DNA of 64,000 bases from Planctomycetota bacterium (GTDB lineage: Bacteria > Planctomycetota > GCA-002687715). The position numbers and the translations under genes are program-made. How positions within the stretch are numbered: the stretch's first letter is position 1; each line of letters begins with the position of its first letter. Where the stretch lies: assembly GCA_009691765.1 (NCBI GenBank), contig SIAO01000004.1:1-64000 (forward strand), given 5' to 3'. A model generated the notes under the pieces. That model did no database searches, was not told where the DNA came from, and saw only the letters and a program-made list of their open reading frames with translations. Of the stretch, positions 1-7,802 are shown in pieces.

Positions 1-226
1 GAGTTGAAGACGCATGGAGAGCTCGAGTGGCTGCCAAGTCAATGGCATAGGAAACCCTCACACGCTGACGTGAAGTACCCACGTCCCCCAAAACGCGGAG
101 CAGGACACAGGCGTTACGGCCTGCATCCCATTCCTGCGTTTCGAGCGAGAGAGAGAGTGGAGTCTTCCTGTCGAGGGCTTTCCCTTCCGACAGCTTCATT
201 CTCGGACAAGGCCGCGCAAACTTGAG

Positions 227-300
227 CGCGCCCGGGGGGGCTCGAACCCACAACCTGCGGATTCGAAGTCCGCTGCTCTATCCAGTTGAGCTACGGGCGC
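227..300 (-). tRNA. tRNA-Arg (anticodon TCG)
   Basis: Read on the minus strand, a full cloverleaf folds with a perfect 7-bp acceptor stem (GCGCCCG with CGGGCGC), a D arm, an anticodon loop CTTCGAA with anticodon TCG, and a TTCGAGC T loop. The T stem has one T-C mismatch. The 3' CCA is not encoded and must be added after transcription. It decodes CGA. Confidence 0.93.
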
Positions 301-377
301 TCGGTGTGGAAGTATAGGGGCCATCACCGCAAACACTCCAGCCCCACCACAACATCTGGGCGTGATAGGCGTTCTCC

Positions 378-1249
378 ATGAAGTTCATCCTTCCAATGAT
401 TGTTGGTCTTTCTGTGTTCCTTCAAGCCCAAAACCCCGTGCTGAGCAGTGTGACTCCGAACACTGTCACAGCCGAAGCATCCTCTGCCACCCTGCTCCTC
501 AGCGGCTCAAACTTCTCGCTGAATGGCACCGTAGGCTGCGGTGCGCGCGGGCTGCCGTTCACTTTTCTCAGCACCGTCTCTGGGCAGGTGACGTTGCCTT
601 CCTACGACCTCCCGACCGGGCGCACTTTGCTGCTGCTCGGCCCCGGTGGAGCAATCAGAACCTGTGGCGACAACATTAGCGGGCAGTTGGCCATGGCGAT
701 GTCGTTGCGCGCAACCTCTTCAGCGTGATGCCGTTCCTTACAGCGCGCGCCATTGCCGCTGGCACATTGTTCCTTGGGCCCTGGGGCATTCCTTATGCAA
801 CTTGACACAACACCTACGGCCAGCTTGGTGACGCCAGCACCATCACGAGCACTTTCCCTGTTCAAGTGCTGTATCTCGACCTCACGCCAGTCACACTTAT
901 CACTACTGCGCAGCAACCATCGACTTTCACTGTGACCACCAACGCTGCGCTCGAACATGCCGGGCTGACATATTTGAATGTGTTCTCGGCAGATCCGCTG
1001 AACGCAAGCAATCCCTACCTCGGCGGCTGGTTCGGGCTGCACATCGCCTACGACGACGTGATCTTCTACATCAACGCGGGCTTCCCTCCGTTCGTGGGCA
1101 CACTCGACGCGCTTGGATATGCCAGCGCGTCACTGACCCTGCCGTTGCCACTGTTGGCAGGCTTGCAAATCTTCGGCGTGTCCACGGTGTGGGATCTCTC
1201 TACCGGCATCTACACCGGATTCAGCCCCATCACCGCTTTCACCTTCTGA
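378..1249 (+). pseudogene. Broken gene for a secreted IPT/TIG-like protein
   Basis: The first 116 codons (378-728) give a signal peptide ending LQA before QNP, then an IPT/TIG-like beta segment (VTPNTVTAEASSATLLLSG). Coding character then moves from that frame to the one two bases on, near position 680. That second frame has an in-frame TGA at 803-805 before continuing from about 806 to the stop at 1247-1249. Its last 45 residues resemble the C-terminal beta-domain of the beta-propeller at 44137-45600. At least one frameshift and one nonsense codon are therefore needed to make one protein. Assembly error in the source genome is the main alternative to true decay. No function can be assigned. 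Confidence 0.6.
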
Positions 1250-1263
1250 ACTAGGTGCACAAT

Positions 1264-2055
1264 TCAACGTGCCGTGGTGGTGATGCCGAGCCCGCGCGTG
1301 GGTTCGCATTCAAACAACACCACCACAGCCACGCGCTCGAGCGGCGCTAGGAACGGAGCTCCACTGAGCGTCACGCCGTTGCCGTGCCAGAGCACCTCCG
1401 ACCCCGCGATGGGCAGCAGCGAAAACTCGTCGAGCACCGCGGCATGCACGACATTGTTGCGCTGTCCGTAGAAATCGAAGGCGATATCCAAGCCTTGCAG
1501 TGCTGCGACCGGACCTGTGCCTGAGTTCTCGACCCAAAACATCACTCCAGCATCGCCTTGGAAAGGCAGCACCTGTGTCGCCACAGGCATGTTTGGATCC
1601 ACCACCACGGGCATGGCGATGTCCACTTCAGGAGTCCACGGTGGCGCGGCAGAGAACACAAAGGAAATGCGCACGTTGCTCGCGGTCGCCACACCCAAGG
1701 TGCTGATGCTGAATGGAACGGTTGAGGAATGCGTGAGCGCGATGATGTTCACGCGTGCCTCACCCACGCCAGCGTTGTTGAATTCAAACTTCTGAGTGCC
1801 CACATGGAGCTGGTGCATACGCGGCGCGCTGCCACTGCACCCCGGCGCTGGTTCGATGCGAATGGTGAGGTCGTTGGCAAGAAAACCCGTGTTGTTCTGC
1901 AGGCGACCGATGGCCGCTGGCGAAGTGATTCCAGCAAGCGCCAGAGTGGGCAGATCGATGGCCGCTGCCCCTCCGGTCACACTCACCGTGCCGAGAATGG
2001 CGGGCTGGGCCCAGAGCGAAGTGGCGAACAGAATGGTGCACAAGACATGACGCAT
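1264..2055 (-). CDS. Secreted protein of unknown function
   Basis: I do not recognise this family. The 263-residue product begins MRHVLCTILFATSLWAQ, a clear Sec signal peptide with predicted cleavage between Ala and Gln, so it is probably exported. This ATG is chosen because GGAGGAAG sits directly upstream; the open frame runs a further 51 codons 5' without a ribosome binding site. The mature part is rich in Ala, Val, Thr and Pro with short alternating hydrophobic stretches, as in an all-beta extracellular protein, and it has few cysteines. It converges on the broken gene at 378-1249 with only 14 bases between them, and lies downstream of glyA and a tRNA on the same strand. Confidence 0.75.
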   Translation of the reverse strand: MRHVLCTILFATSLWAQPAILGTVSVTGGAAAIDLPTLALAGITSPAAIGRLQNNTGFLANDLTIRIEPAPGCSGSAPRMHQLHVGTQKFEFNNAGVGEARVNIIALTHSSTVPFSISTLGVATASNVRISFVFSAAPPWTPEVDIAMPVVVDPNMPVATQVLPFQGDAGVMFWVENSGTGPVAALQGLDIAFDFYGQRNNVVHAAVLDEFSLLPIAGSEVLWHGNGVTLSGAPFLAPLERVAVVVLFECEPTRGLGITTTAR

Positions 2056-2181
2056 GGCGCTTCCTCCGTGGAGCCGGGGCTCCGGGAGGAAGAGGACAGC
2101 TGCAGTGGCCGGAGCAACGGTGCTTAGGAACTGCGCAGGGAAAAGCCACGGGGCGAGCCTTTCGACCCACCCCGCGTTGAA

Positions 2182-2255
2182 CGCACCCAGGAGGAGTTGA
2201 ACCTCCAACCTTCTGATCCGTAGTCAGATGCTCTATCCAATTGAGCTATGGGTGC
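2182..2255 (-). tRNA. tRNA-Arg (anticodon ACG)
   Basis: The minus strand folds to a standard tRNA: acceptor stem GCACCCA with TGGGTGC, anticodon stem TCTGA/TCAGA enclosing CTACGGA (anticodon ACG), and a T arm with TTCAACT. Position 34 is A, expected to be deaminated to inosine to read CGU, CGC and CGA. CCA is not encoded. It lies 72 bases downstream of glyA on the same strand and may share its transcript. Confidence 0.94.
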
Positions 2256-2327
2256 AGAGCGCGGCGATTCTACGGAGCAGCGCGGCGCGTTCAAGGCTGC
2301 GCAAAGAACTCGCAGAAAAACACGCTT

Positions 2328-3623
2328 TCAGGCGTAAAGCGGATAGGCCTTGCAGAGCGCGTGGACTTCGCCCCGAACCGCCGCGGCGACGCCCTCGTCG
2401 ATGGGCGCGCTGAGCACGCGGTCCATGAGACGCGCGATCCTGCGAAAATCCTCGACCTTGAGCCCACGGCTGGTCATAGCTGGGGTGCCCAAGCGGATGC
2501 CGCTGGTGACCAACGGCGAATTGCGATCGAAAGGCACCATGTTCTTGTTCACGGTGATTTCGGCACGCGAGAGCGCCTCTTCGGCAACCTTGCCCGTGAC
2601 GTTGCGACTGGTGAGGTCCAAGAGCATCAAGTGGTTGTCGGTGCCGCCAGAAACGATGCGGTATCCGAGGCTCGTGAACTCGGCGGCCATGGCCTTCGCG
2701 TTGGCCATCACGCTGCGGCAGTACTCGCGGAAATCCGGGCGCAGCGCTTCGCCGAAAGCCACGGCCTTGGCCGCAATGATGTGCATCAGCGGCCCGCCTT
2801 GCACGCCTGGGAACACGGCGGAATCTAGGAGCTCGGACATCATCTTCAAACGCCCGCTCTTGGGCGCGGTCTTGCCAAAGGGGTTTTCGTAATCCTTGCC
2901 GAGCAGCAACATGCCGCCGCGCGTGCCGCGCAGAGTTTTGTGCGTTGTCGTGCTCACTACATGGCAGTGCGGCAGTGGGTCGTTCAGAAGCTTCGTGGCG
3001 ATCAGCCCCGCGGTGTGCGCCATGTCCATCCACAAGAACGCGCCCACTTCATCCGCGATAGAACGGAATGCGGCGTAGTCGAAATCGCGCGAATAAGCAC
3101 TGGCGCCGATGGAAATGAGTTTGGGCTTCACGGCGAGTGCTTGCTCGCGCACCTTGTCCATGTCGATGCGCCCTTCGAGTGGGCCATCCGCTTCGACGCC
3201 ATAGAACTCCGCGTTGTAGAGCAACCCCGAGAAGTTCACGGGCGATCCGTGTGTCAGGTGCCCGCCGTGAGCGAGGTTCAATCCAAGCAGCGTGTCGCCG
3301 GGTTTCAAGAAGGCGAGATAGATCGCCATGTTGGCGCTGGCACCCGAATGCGGTTGCACATTCACCCAAGCGGCACCGAAAAGTTCCTTGGCTCGCGTGC
3401 GGGCCAAGTTCTCGGCATCGTCCACATGCACGCAGCCGCCGTAATAACGCTTGCCCGGCAAGCCTTCGGCATACTTGTTGGTGAGCACGCTGCCCGCAGC
3501 TTCCATCACGGCGCGCGAGACAAAGTTCTCGGAAGCGATGAGCTCGAGGCCTTCTTCTTGCCGCACCAATTCGCGTGCGATGCAAGCTGCGATGTCGGGA
3601 TCTTGTTCGTGAAGTGCGCTCAT
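2328..3623 (-). CDS. glyA: Serine hydroxymethyltransferase
   Basis: This cytoplasmic PLP enzyme interconverts serine and glycine while charging tetrahydrofolate with a one-carbon unit. The 431-residue product is full length. The N-terminal signature [10 protein letters not shown] (about residues 27-36), the glycine-rich [16 protein letters not shown] stretch, and the PLP lysine K229 in [10 protein letters not shown] are all present, with the conserved DMAHTAGL before it. The ATG is preceded by AAGGAG at ideal spacing. It sits upstream of tRNA-Arg(ACG) on the same strand and is separated by 57 bases from the end of the amidohydrolase-fold run behind it, so it could be read through from that run or have its own promoter. 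Confidence 0.97.
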   Translation of the reverse strand: MSALHEQDPDIAACIARELVRQEEGLELIASENFVSRAVMEAAGSVLTNKYAEGLPGKRYYGGCVHVDDAENLARTRAKELFGAAWVNVQPHSGASANMAIYLAFLKPGDTLLGLNLAHGGHLTHGSPVNFSGLLYNAEFYGVEADGPLEGRIDMDKVREQALAVKPKLISIGASAYSRDFDYAAFRSIADEVGAFLWMDMAHTAGLIATKLLNDPLPHCHVVSTTTHKTLRGTRGGMLLLGKDYENPFGKTAPKSGRLKMMSELLDSAVFPGVQGGPLMHIIAAKAVAFGEALRPDFREYCRSVMANAKAMAAEFTSLGYRIVSGGTDNHLMLLDLTSRNVTGKVAEEALSRAEITVNKNMVPFDRNSPLVTSGIRLGTPAMTSRGLKVEDFRRIARLMDRVLSAPIDEGVAAAVRGEVHALCKAYPLYA

Positions 3624-3680
3624 GCTCGGTCTCCTTGGGCGCGCGCAGGATAGCGACGCGCCCGCGGAGTGAGAAGCGCT

Positions 3681-5189
3681 TCAGCGCACTGGCGGCGGTT
3701 GCGACCCATCCGGCAGAGGCGGAGCTTCTTTCTGATCCGGGAGGTCGCCCCAAATGCCCCAAGGCTTCCACTTGCGCGGCGCTTGGCGGCGATCGGTCTG
3801 GATGTGGCCATACAGCGGGGTCACATCTTCGTCGTAAGCAACACGACCATTCACCCACGCTTTTTCAACAAAGGCGCGGTAGTCGAGAGGCTCGCGATCC
3901 ATGAGCAACAAGTCTGCGTCCTTGCCGGGTTCGAGGCTGCCGATGCGGTCGGCCACTTGCAAGAACTCTGCCGGAGTCAGCGTGATGGCGCGCAGAGCTT
4001 CGGCGTCGGTGGCGCCGCCGCGCACAGCAAACGCCGCTTCGAGATGCAAACCCATCAAGTCGCGACCGCCGAGCAGCGTCGTGCTGATGCCGGTGTTCAA
4101 AGTCAAGACCGCCCAAGGAACTCCGGTGCGTTGCATGATGGCCGGAGTGTCGATGCGCCAGCCATGCGGAGCGCTCACATTCAAATCGGTGTAGGGCCGT
4201 GTGCCGCGTACGCCGAGGCCACGCGGCAACAACACCACACCTCGTGCGTGACGCCCAACTTCTGCGGCGACCGTCCACGCTTCTTGTGCAGTGTGCAAAA
4301 CCACAGGCACATCGAACTCCGCAGCAAGGCCCAACGCGTGCTCAATGTGGCGGCGGTTATCGGCGTAGTAGAAAACTGGAAGATCGCCGTCCATCGCGTC
4401 GGCCAAAGCGACGCAGACGTCATCCGTCTTGGGTTCTGCCGCGTCTTTCTTGCCGCCGGCAAGTTCTTTCAGCCACGCTTTGCGCGCAGCACGATGTTTC
4501 TTGGCGCGTTCGAACAAGTCGCGCTGTTCAGCAATCGCTCCTCCGCCCCCCTGCACCGGTGAATTGAGATACAGCGCTGCTGGCTCGCGTAGCGCAAAGC
4601 CCTCTACGGTTCCATGCGTGAGCTTGCCGACCGTGCCACCAACTACGCCCGTGTGCGAACCCGTGAATGCGCTGCCAGAGAAACCGAACAAGCCGCCGAA
4701 ATCCGCCATGCCGCCAGATTCGTGCGCGCTAGTGATGCCGTTGGCGAGCGCGAGCACCATGAAATCGGCATAGGGATCGAAACGATGCTCCGCCTTTTCC
4801 TTACCGCTGGAATTGCGCAAGCCGAGCGGACCCTTCGCAGCGATGGCCACGAAACCAGGGCAGACATGCTTGCCGCGCCCATCAATGACTTCCGCGTCAG
4901 CAGGAATGCTGATGTCGCGACCAACATCGGCGATCTTGGTGTCTTTCAGCAAGATGGTGGCGTCCAGCAGCACAGGCCCGCTGACGGTGTGAATCGTGGC
5001 GCCTTTGATGGCTACCCACTTAGCTGTGGATTTCGCGTCCGCAGCGACCGCAGTCTTGGCGCTGTCTGCGGGTTTGGATTCCGCGGGCTTCGCATCTGCC
5101 GGCTTCGTTTCGGGCTTGGCCGGCTCGGCCTGAGCCAGCAGCGGCAACGACAGCAAAAGTGTCGCCAAGAGCATGAAGGTGCCGCGCAT
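3681..5189 (-). CDS. Secreted amidohydrolase-fold protein, metal motif lost (array gene 8)
   Basis: The 502-residue product has a signal peptide ending PLLA before Q20 (MRGTFMLLATLLLSLPLLAQ), then a Lys/Pro/Ala-rich linker (about 21-58) and an imidazolonepropionase-like amidohydrolase domain. Family members normally read PGFIDxHxH at the first metal site; here residues 111-118 are PGFVAIAA, so both histidines are gone. One later His (VVLHTAQ) and the C-terminal GSLEPGKDADLLL signature remain. It starts at a TGATG overlap with the gene before it, with GTGGAG upstream, so translation is probably coupled. It is the last gene of the eight-gene run. A non-catalytic binding role is inferred; an altered active site is possible. 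Confidence 0.85.
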   Translation of the reverse strand: MRGTFMLLATLLLSLPLLAQAEPAKPETKPADAKPAESKPADSAKTAVAADAKSTAKWVAIKGATIHTVSGPVLLDATILLKDTKIADVGRDISIPADAEVIDGRGKHVCPGFVAIAAKGPLGLRNSSGKEKAEHRFDPYADFMVLALANGITSAHESGGMADFGGLFGFSGSAFTGSHTGVVGGTVGKLTHGTVEGFALREPAALYLNSPVQGGGGAIAEQRDLFERAKKHRAARKAWLKELAGGKKDAAEPKTDDVCVALADAMDGDLPVFYYADNRRHIEHALGLAAEFDVPVVLHTAQEAWTVAAEVGRHARGVVLLPRGLGVRGTRPYTDLNVSAPHGWRIDTPAIMQRTGVPWAVLTLNTGISTTLLGGRDLMGLHLEAAFAVRGGATDAEALRAITLTPAEFLQVADRIGSLEPGKDADLLLMDREPLDYRAFVEKAWVNGRVAYDEDVTPLYGHIQTDRRQAPRKWKPWGIWGDLPDQKEAPPLPDGSQPPPVR

Positions 5190-6589
5190 CAGTTTTTCTC
5201 CACGGTCACAGGGTGAATCTCAGTGCCACCGACAACCACATGCAACAGCTTGGTCGCTGGATCGAAGGGCTCGCCGTCGAAGAAGAGCAAGTCCGCTGCG
5301 CGACCTGCTGCGAGCGAACCCACACTGCCACCGAGACCCAACACCTCTGCCGGCGTCAACGTGATGGCGCGCAACGCGTCAGCGGAATCCATGCCATGGC
5401 GGATAAGTTCAAGCACCTGCCCACGGAACTCCATAAGACCAGCGACCGAGCGCTGTTCTGGTAGCAGTGCAAGCGGGATTCCTGCATCCAGCAGCATCAC
5501 TTGAGTGCAGCGCCGTGTGGCGACGAAGGGCACTTGGCTGAGCTGCGGCGACAACACCACTGTGAAACCGAGGCGCTTCAACTGTGGGAGCACGCGCCAC
5601 ATGTCTGGACCACCGCGAATGGGGTTGCCTGTGAACAGCAAAGCTGGTTTGAAGGCAACTTCCGCTGCGAAAATCGCCTCTGCATGCAAGAGTGAAGCGG
5701 CGCTGGAGAGTGCCAGCAAACTCGGCATCTTGGCGTTGAGCGCGTCCACAAGCGGCATGAGTTTCGGATCTTGGGCGGGTTCCTTGAGTGCTTCCTTCTT
5801 CGGCTCCTCAGGCTTCTTCTCGCCTTCCTTCGGAGCTTCCGCTGGCTTGGCCTCCGCAGGTTTCACTTCTGCGGGCTTACTTTCCGCCGCAGGCGCGTCC
5901 TTCTTGCCCTTTTTGAAGGCATCCAAATCTGTGATGTACTTGCGGGCCTTCTCGAGTGTCTTCAAGAAGAACTCGCGCGTGGCAGTGCCAGGCTCGAAAG
6001 CCAAAGCAAGAGCTGCCTGATCGTCGCGCACGAGAGCACCCACATCAGGCAGCGTGCGTGCTGGCGTCAGCGGCTTGACCAGCGAGATCATTCCGGAAAC
6101 ACCGCCGCCCGAAGGCATGAGCGCCACTGTCGTGAAGCCGGATTCCGCAAGTTGCCGCAATTCCTGCACCGTGGGGTCGAGCCGCCCGCGCATGGTCTCA
6201 TCGCCCTTCAACGCGGTGCCTGACAAATCCATGCGTTCCGCCGCGCCGAAAAACTGCGCTGCTGGGTGCACGAAACCTGGCGTCACCACCATGGAGCGCC
6301 GTTCAATGCGCTTCGCCGCAGCAGGAACTTCCGTGCTGCTCTCGGGGCCGACGGCTGTGATTTTGTCACCGCTGATGAGAATGACCGCGTTGTCCACGGC
6401 GGCACCACTGACGGTGTACGCGCGACGCACGAACCACGCCGTCTGCGGCTCGCTTGTTGTGGACGCATCGGGCTCCGCTGCCGCAGCTTCAGCGGGCGGC
6501 GGGTCTTGAGCCCACAACGCGCCACCAATGCAAAGCACGGCCACCAGCCGCAGCACCCTAGAAACGCTGTCCATCGCGTGCGGCGTCAT
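5189..6589 (-). CDS. Secreted amidohydrolase-fold protein, metal motif lost (array gene 7)
   Basis: The signal peptide ends in ALWA before QDPP. The composite amidohydrolase domain carries PGFVHPAA (104-111) where HxH should stand, so the first metal site is lost. A charged Lys/Glu/Pro/Ala linker splits the domain at about residues 235-290. The C-terminal strand signature GSLAAGRAADLLFFDGEPF is kept. The chosen ATG at 6589 has GGAAAGG six bases upstream; a further ATG at 6574 is the alternative. Either start lies inside the 3' end of the preceding gene. Member of the coupled run at 3681-15738. Confidence 0.82.
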   Translation of the reverse strand: MTPHAMDSVSRVLRLVAVLCIGGALWAQDPPPAEAAAAEPDASTTSEPQTAWFVRRAYTVSGAAVDNAVILISGDKITAVGPESSTEVPAAAKRIERRSMVVTPGFVHPAAQFFGAAERMDLSGTALKGDETMRGRLDPTVQELRQLAESGFTTVALMPSGGGVSGMISLVKPLTPARTLPDVGALVRDDQAALALAFEPGTATREFFLKTLEKARKYITDLDAFKKGKKDAPAAESKPAEVKPAEAKPAEAPKEGEKKPEEPKKEALKEPAQDPKLMPLVDALNAKMPSLLALSSAASLLHAEAIFAAEVAFKPALLFTGNPIRGGPDMWRVLPQLKRLGFTVVLSPQLSQVPFVATRRCTQVMLLDAGIPLALLPEQRSVAGLMEFRGQVLELIRHGMDSADALRAITLTPAEVLGLGGSVGSLAAGRAADLLFFDGEPFDPATKLLHVVVGGTEIHPVTVEKN

Positions 6590-7802
6590 AGGCCACCTTT
6601 CCATTCACCATAGTGATTCTGACCTTCGAGCGCGGATCGAAAGGATCGCCGCTCCAGAGCACGATGTCGGCATCCTTACCAGCTTCGAGCGAACCCACGC
6701 GCTTGTCGATTTGCAACATCTTCGCGGCGTTGATCGTGAGGCCCTTCAACGCCACACCTTCAGGCAGGCCATGCCGAATGGCCATCGCTGCCTGAAATGG
6801 AAGTTCTTCTTGCGGCACCACCGGCGAGTCGGTGTTCACACCAATGCGATCGGAACTCACGCCCAACCAGTACCAACTTGCAGCGAGGCCATAAAAATGT
6901 CCGTCATTGGGGCTAAGCCAGAAGATGCGCGGGCCGCACGCGGCGGGCACACCCAACTCCACCGCCAAAGGTGCATTGATAAAGCCGTCGAACTCGCCGT
7001 GATCAATCACGATCTTCAGTTTCAAATCGCGCGCCAACATGCGCAGCGTGCTCTGCACCACTTGGAAGATCTGCGTGTGCACCGCGCAGGGATACTCGCC
7101 ACGGAACAAGCCGCGCAAATACTCGTAACGCGCATCCTTCGCAGGCGCTTCGCCCTTCCCTGCTTCGAAGGCCGTCCACGCGTCGTGATACGCCTTCCCC
7201 TCCAGCAGCACATTGCGAATCATCCAGTTCATGCCCATGCGACCAGAACCGAGGTCGCCATTCCCGCGCTCAGGATTGCCGGCTTGCGCGATCTTCAGCG
7301 CGCCAGGAAAGCGCACCACCACTTCATCCGGCTTGTCGCCAAAAGTCTTGATGATGACGCCGAAGCCGCCCATGTTCGTGCCGGATCCGGGAATGGAGAG
7401 CAGCGTCGTGACACCGCCAGCGCAAGCAATGCGCATCTCGGCCGAATTCATCTCGATGTTGTCGAGCACACGCAGTTCCGGATTCACTTGATAGACGATG
7501 TCGTGAAGATCTGAAGCGCCAGTGTGATTGTGGAGGTCGATGAAACCCGGGATGACGCGGTGGCCGCTCGCATCAATGACGCGATAGCCCGCTGGCACTG
7601 CCAGCACACCCGCTGCGCCAACGGCTTCAATCTTCCCGTCCTTCACGAGCACGATGCCTGCGTCAATAGCAGGACCGTTCATCGGAAACACTTGGCCACC
7701 AGTGATGGCGAAGCAGCCTTCTTGCTCCAGCGCCACGGGCCCCACTTGGGCCAACAGCGGCATGCAAGACACCAAAGTGAGCAGCAAAATTTGCTTGAAC
7801 AT
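6558..7802 (-). CDS. Secreted amidohydrolase, catalytic motif intact (array gene 6)
   Basis: This 414-residue protein is the only module of the run that looks catalytic. After a signal peptide (MFKQILLLTLVSCMPLLA before Q19) it has PGFIDLHNH with the metal-binding HNH at 91-93, later candidate ligands H242 (VHTQ) and H268 (IDHGE), and D325 in NTDSP, the order expected for imidazolonepropionase-like metal-dependent hydrolases. The C-terminal GSLEAGKDADIVLWSGDPF signature closes the fold. The family hydrolyses cyclic amides, N-acyl amino acids or peptides; the substrate here cannot be read from sequence. It starts at a TGATG overlap and is flanked on both sides by metal-less paralogues, which suggests partners or regulators of this one enzyme. 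Confidence 0.9.
   Translation of the reverse strand: MFKQILLLTLVSCMPLLAQVGPVALEQEGCFAITGGQVFPMNGPAIDAGIVLVKDGKIEAVGAAGVLAVPAGYRVIDASGHRVIPGFIDLHNHTGASDLHDIVYQVNPELRVLDNIEMNSAEMRIACAGGVTTLLSIPGSGTNMGGFGVIIKTFGDKPDEVVVRFPGALKIAQAGNPERGNGDLGSGRMGMNWMIRNVLLEGKAYHDAWTAFEAGKGEAPAKDARYEYLRGLFRGEYPCAVHTQIFQVVQSTLRMLARDLKLKIVIDHGEFDGFINAPLAVELGVPAACGPRIFWLSPNDGHFYGLAASWYWLGVSSDRIGVNTDSPVVPQEELPFQAAMAIRHGLPEGVALKGLTINAAKMLQIDKRVGSLEAGKDADIVLWSGDPFDPRSKVRITMVNGKVAYDAARDGQRF

Noticed and set aside
4-225. 73-codon plus-strand frame at the window start
   Set aside because: No ribosome binding site, no recognisable motif, and it runs up to the tRNA-Arg gene; composition is not protein-like.
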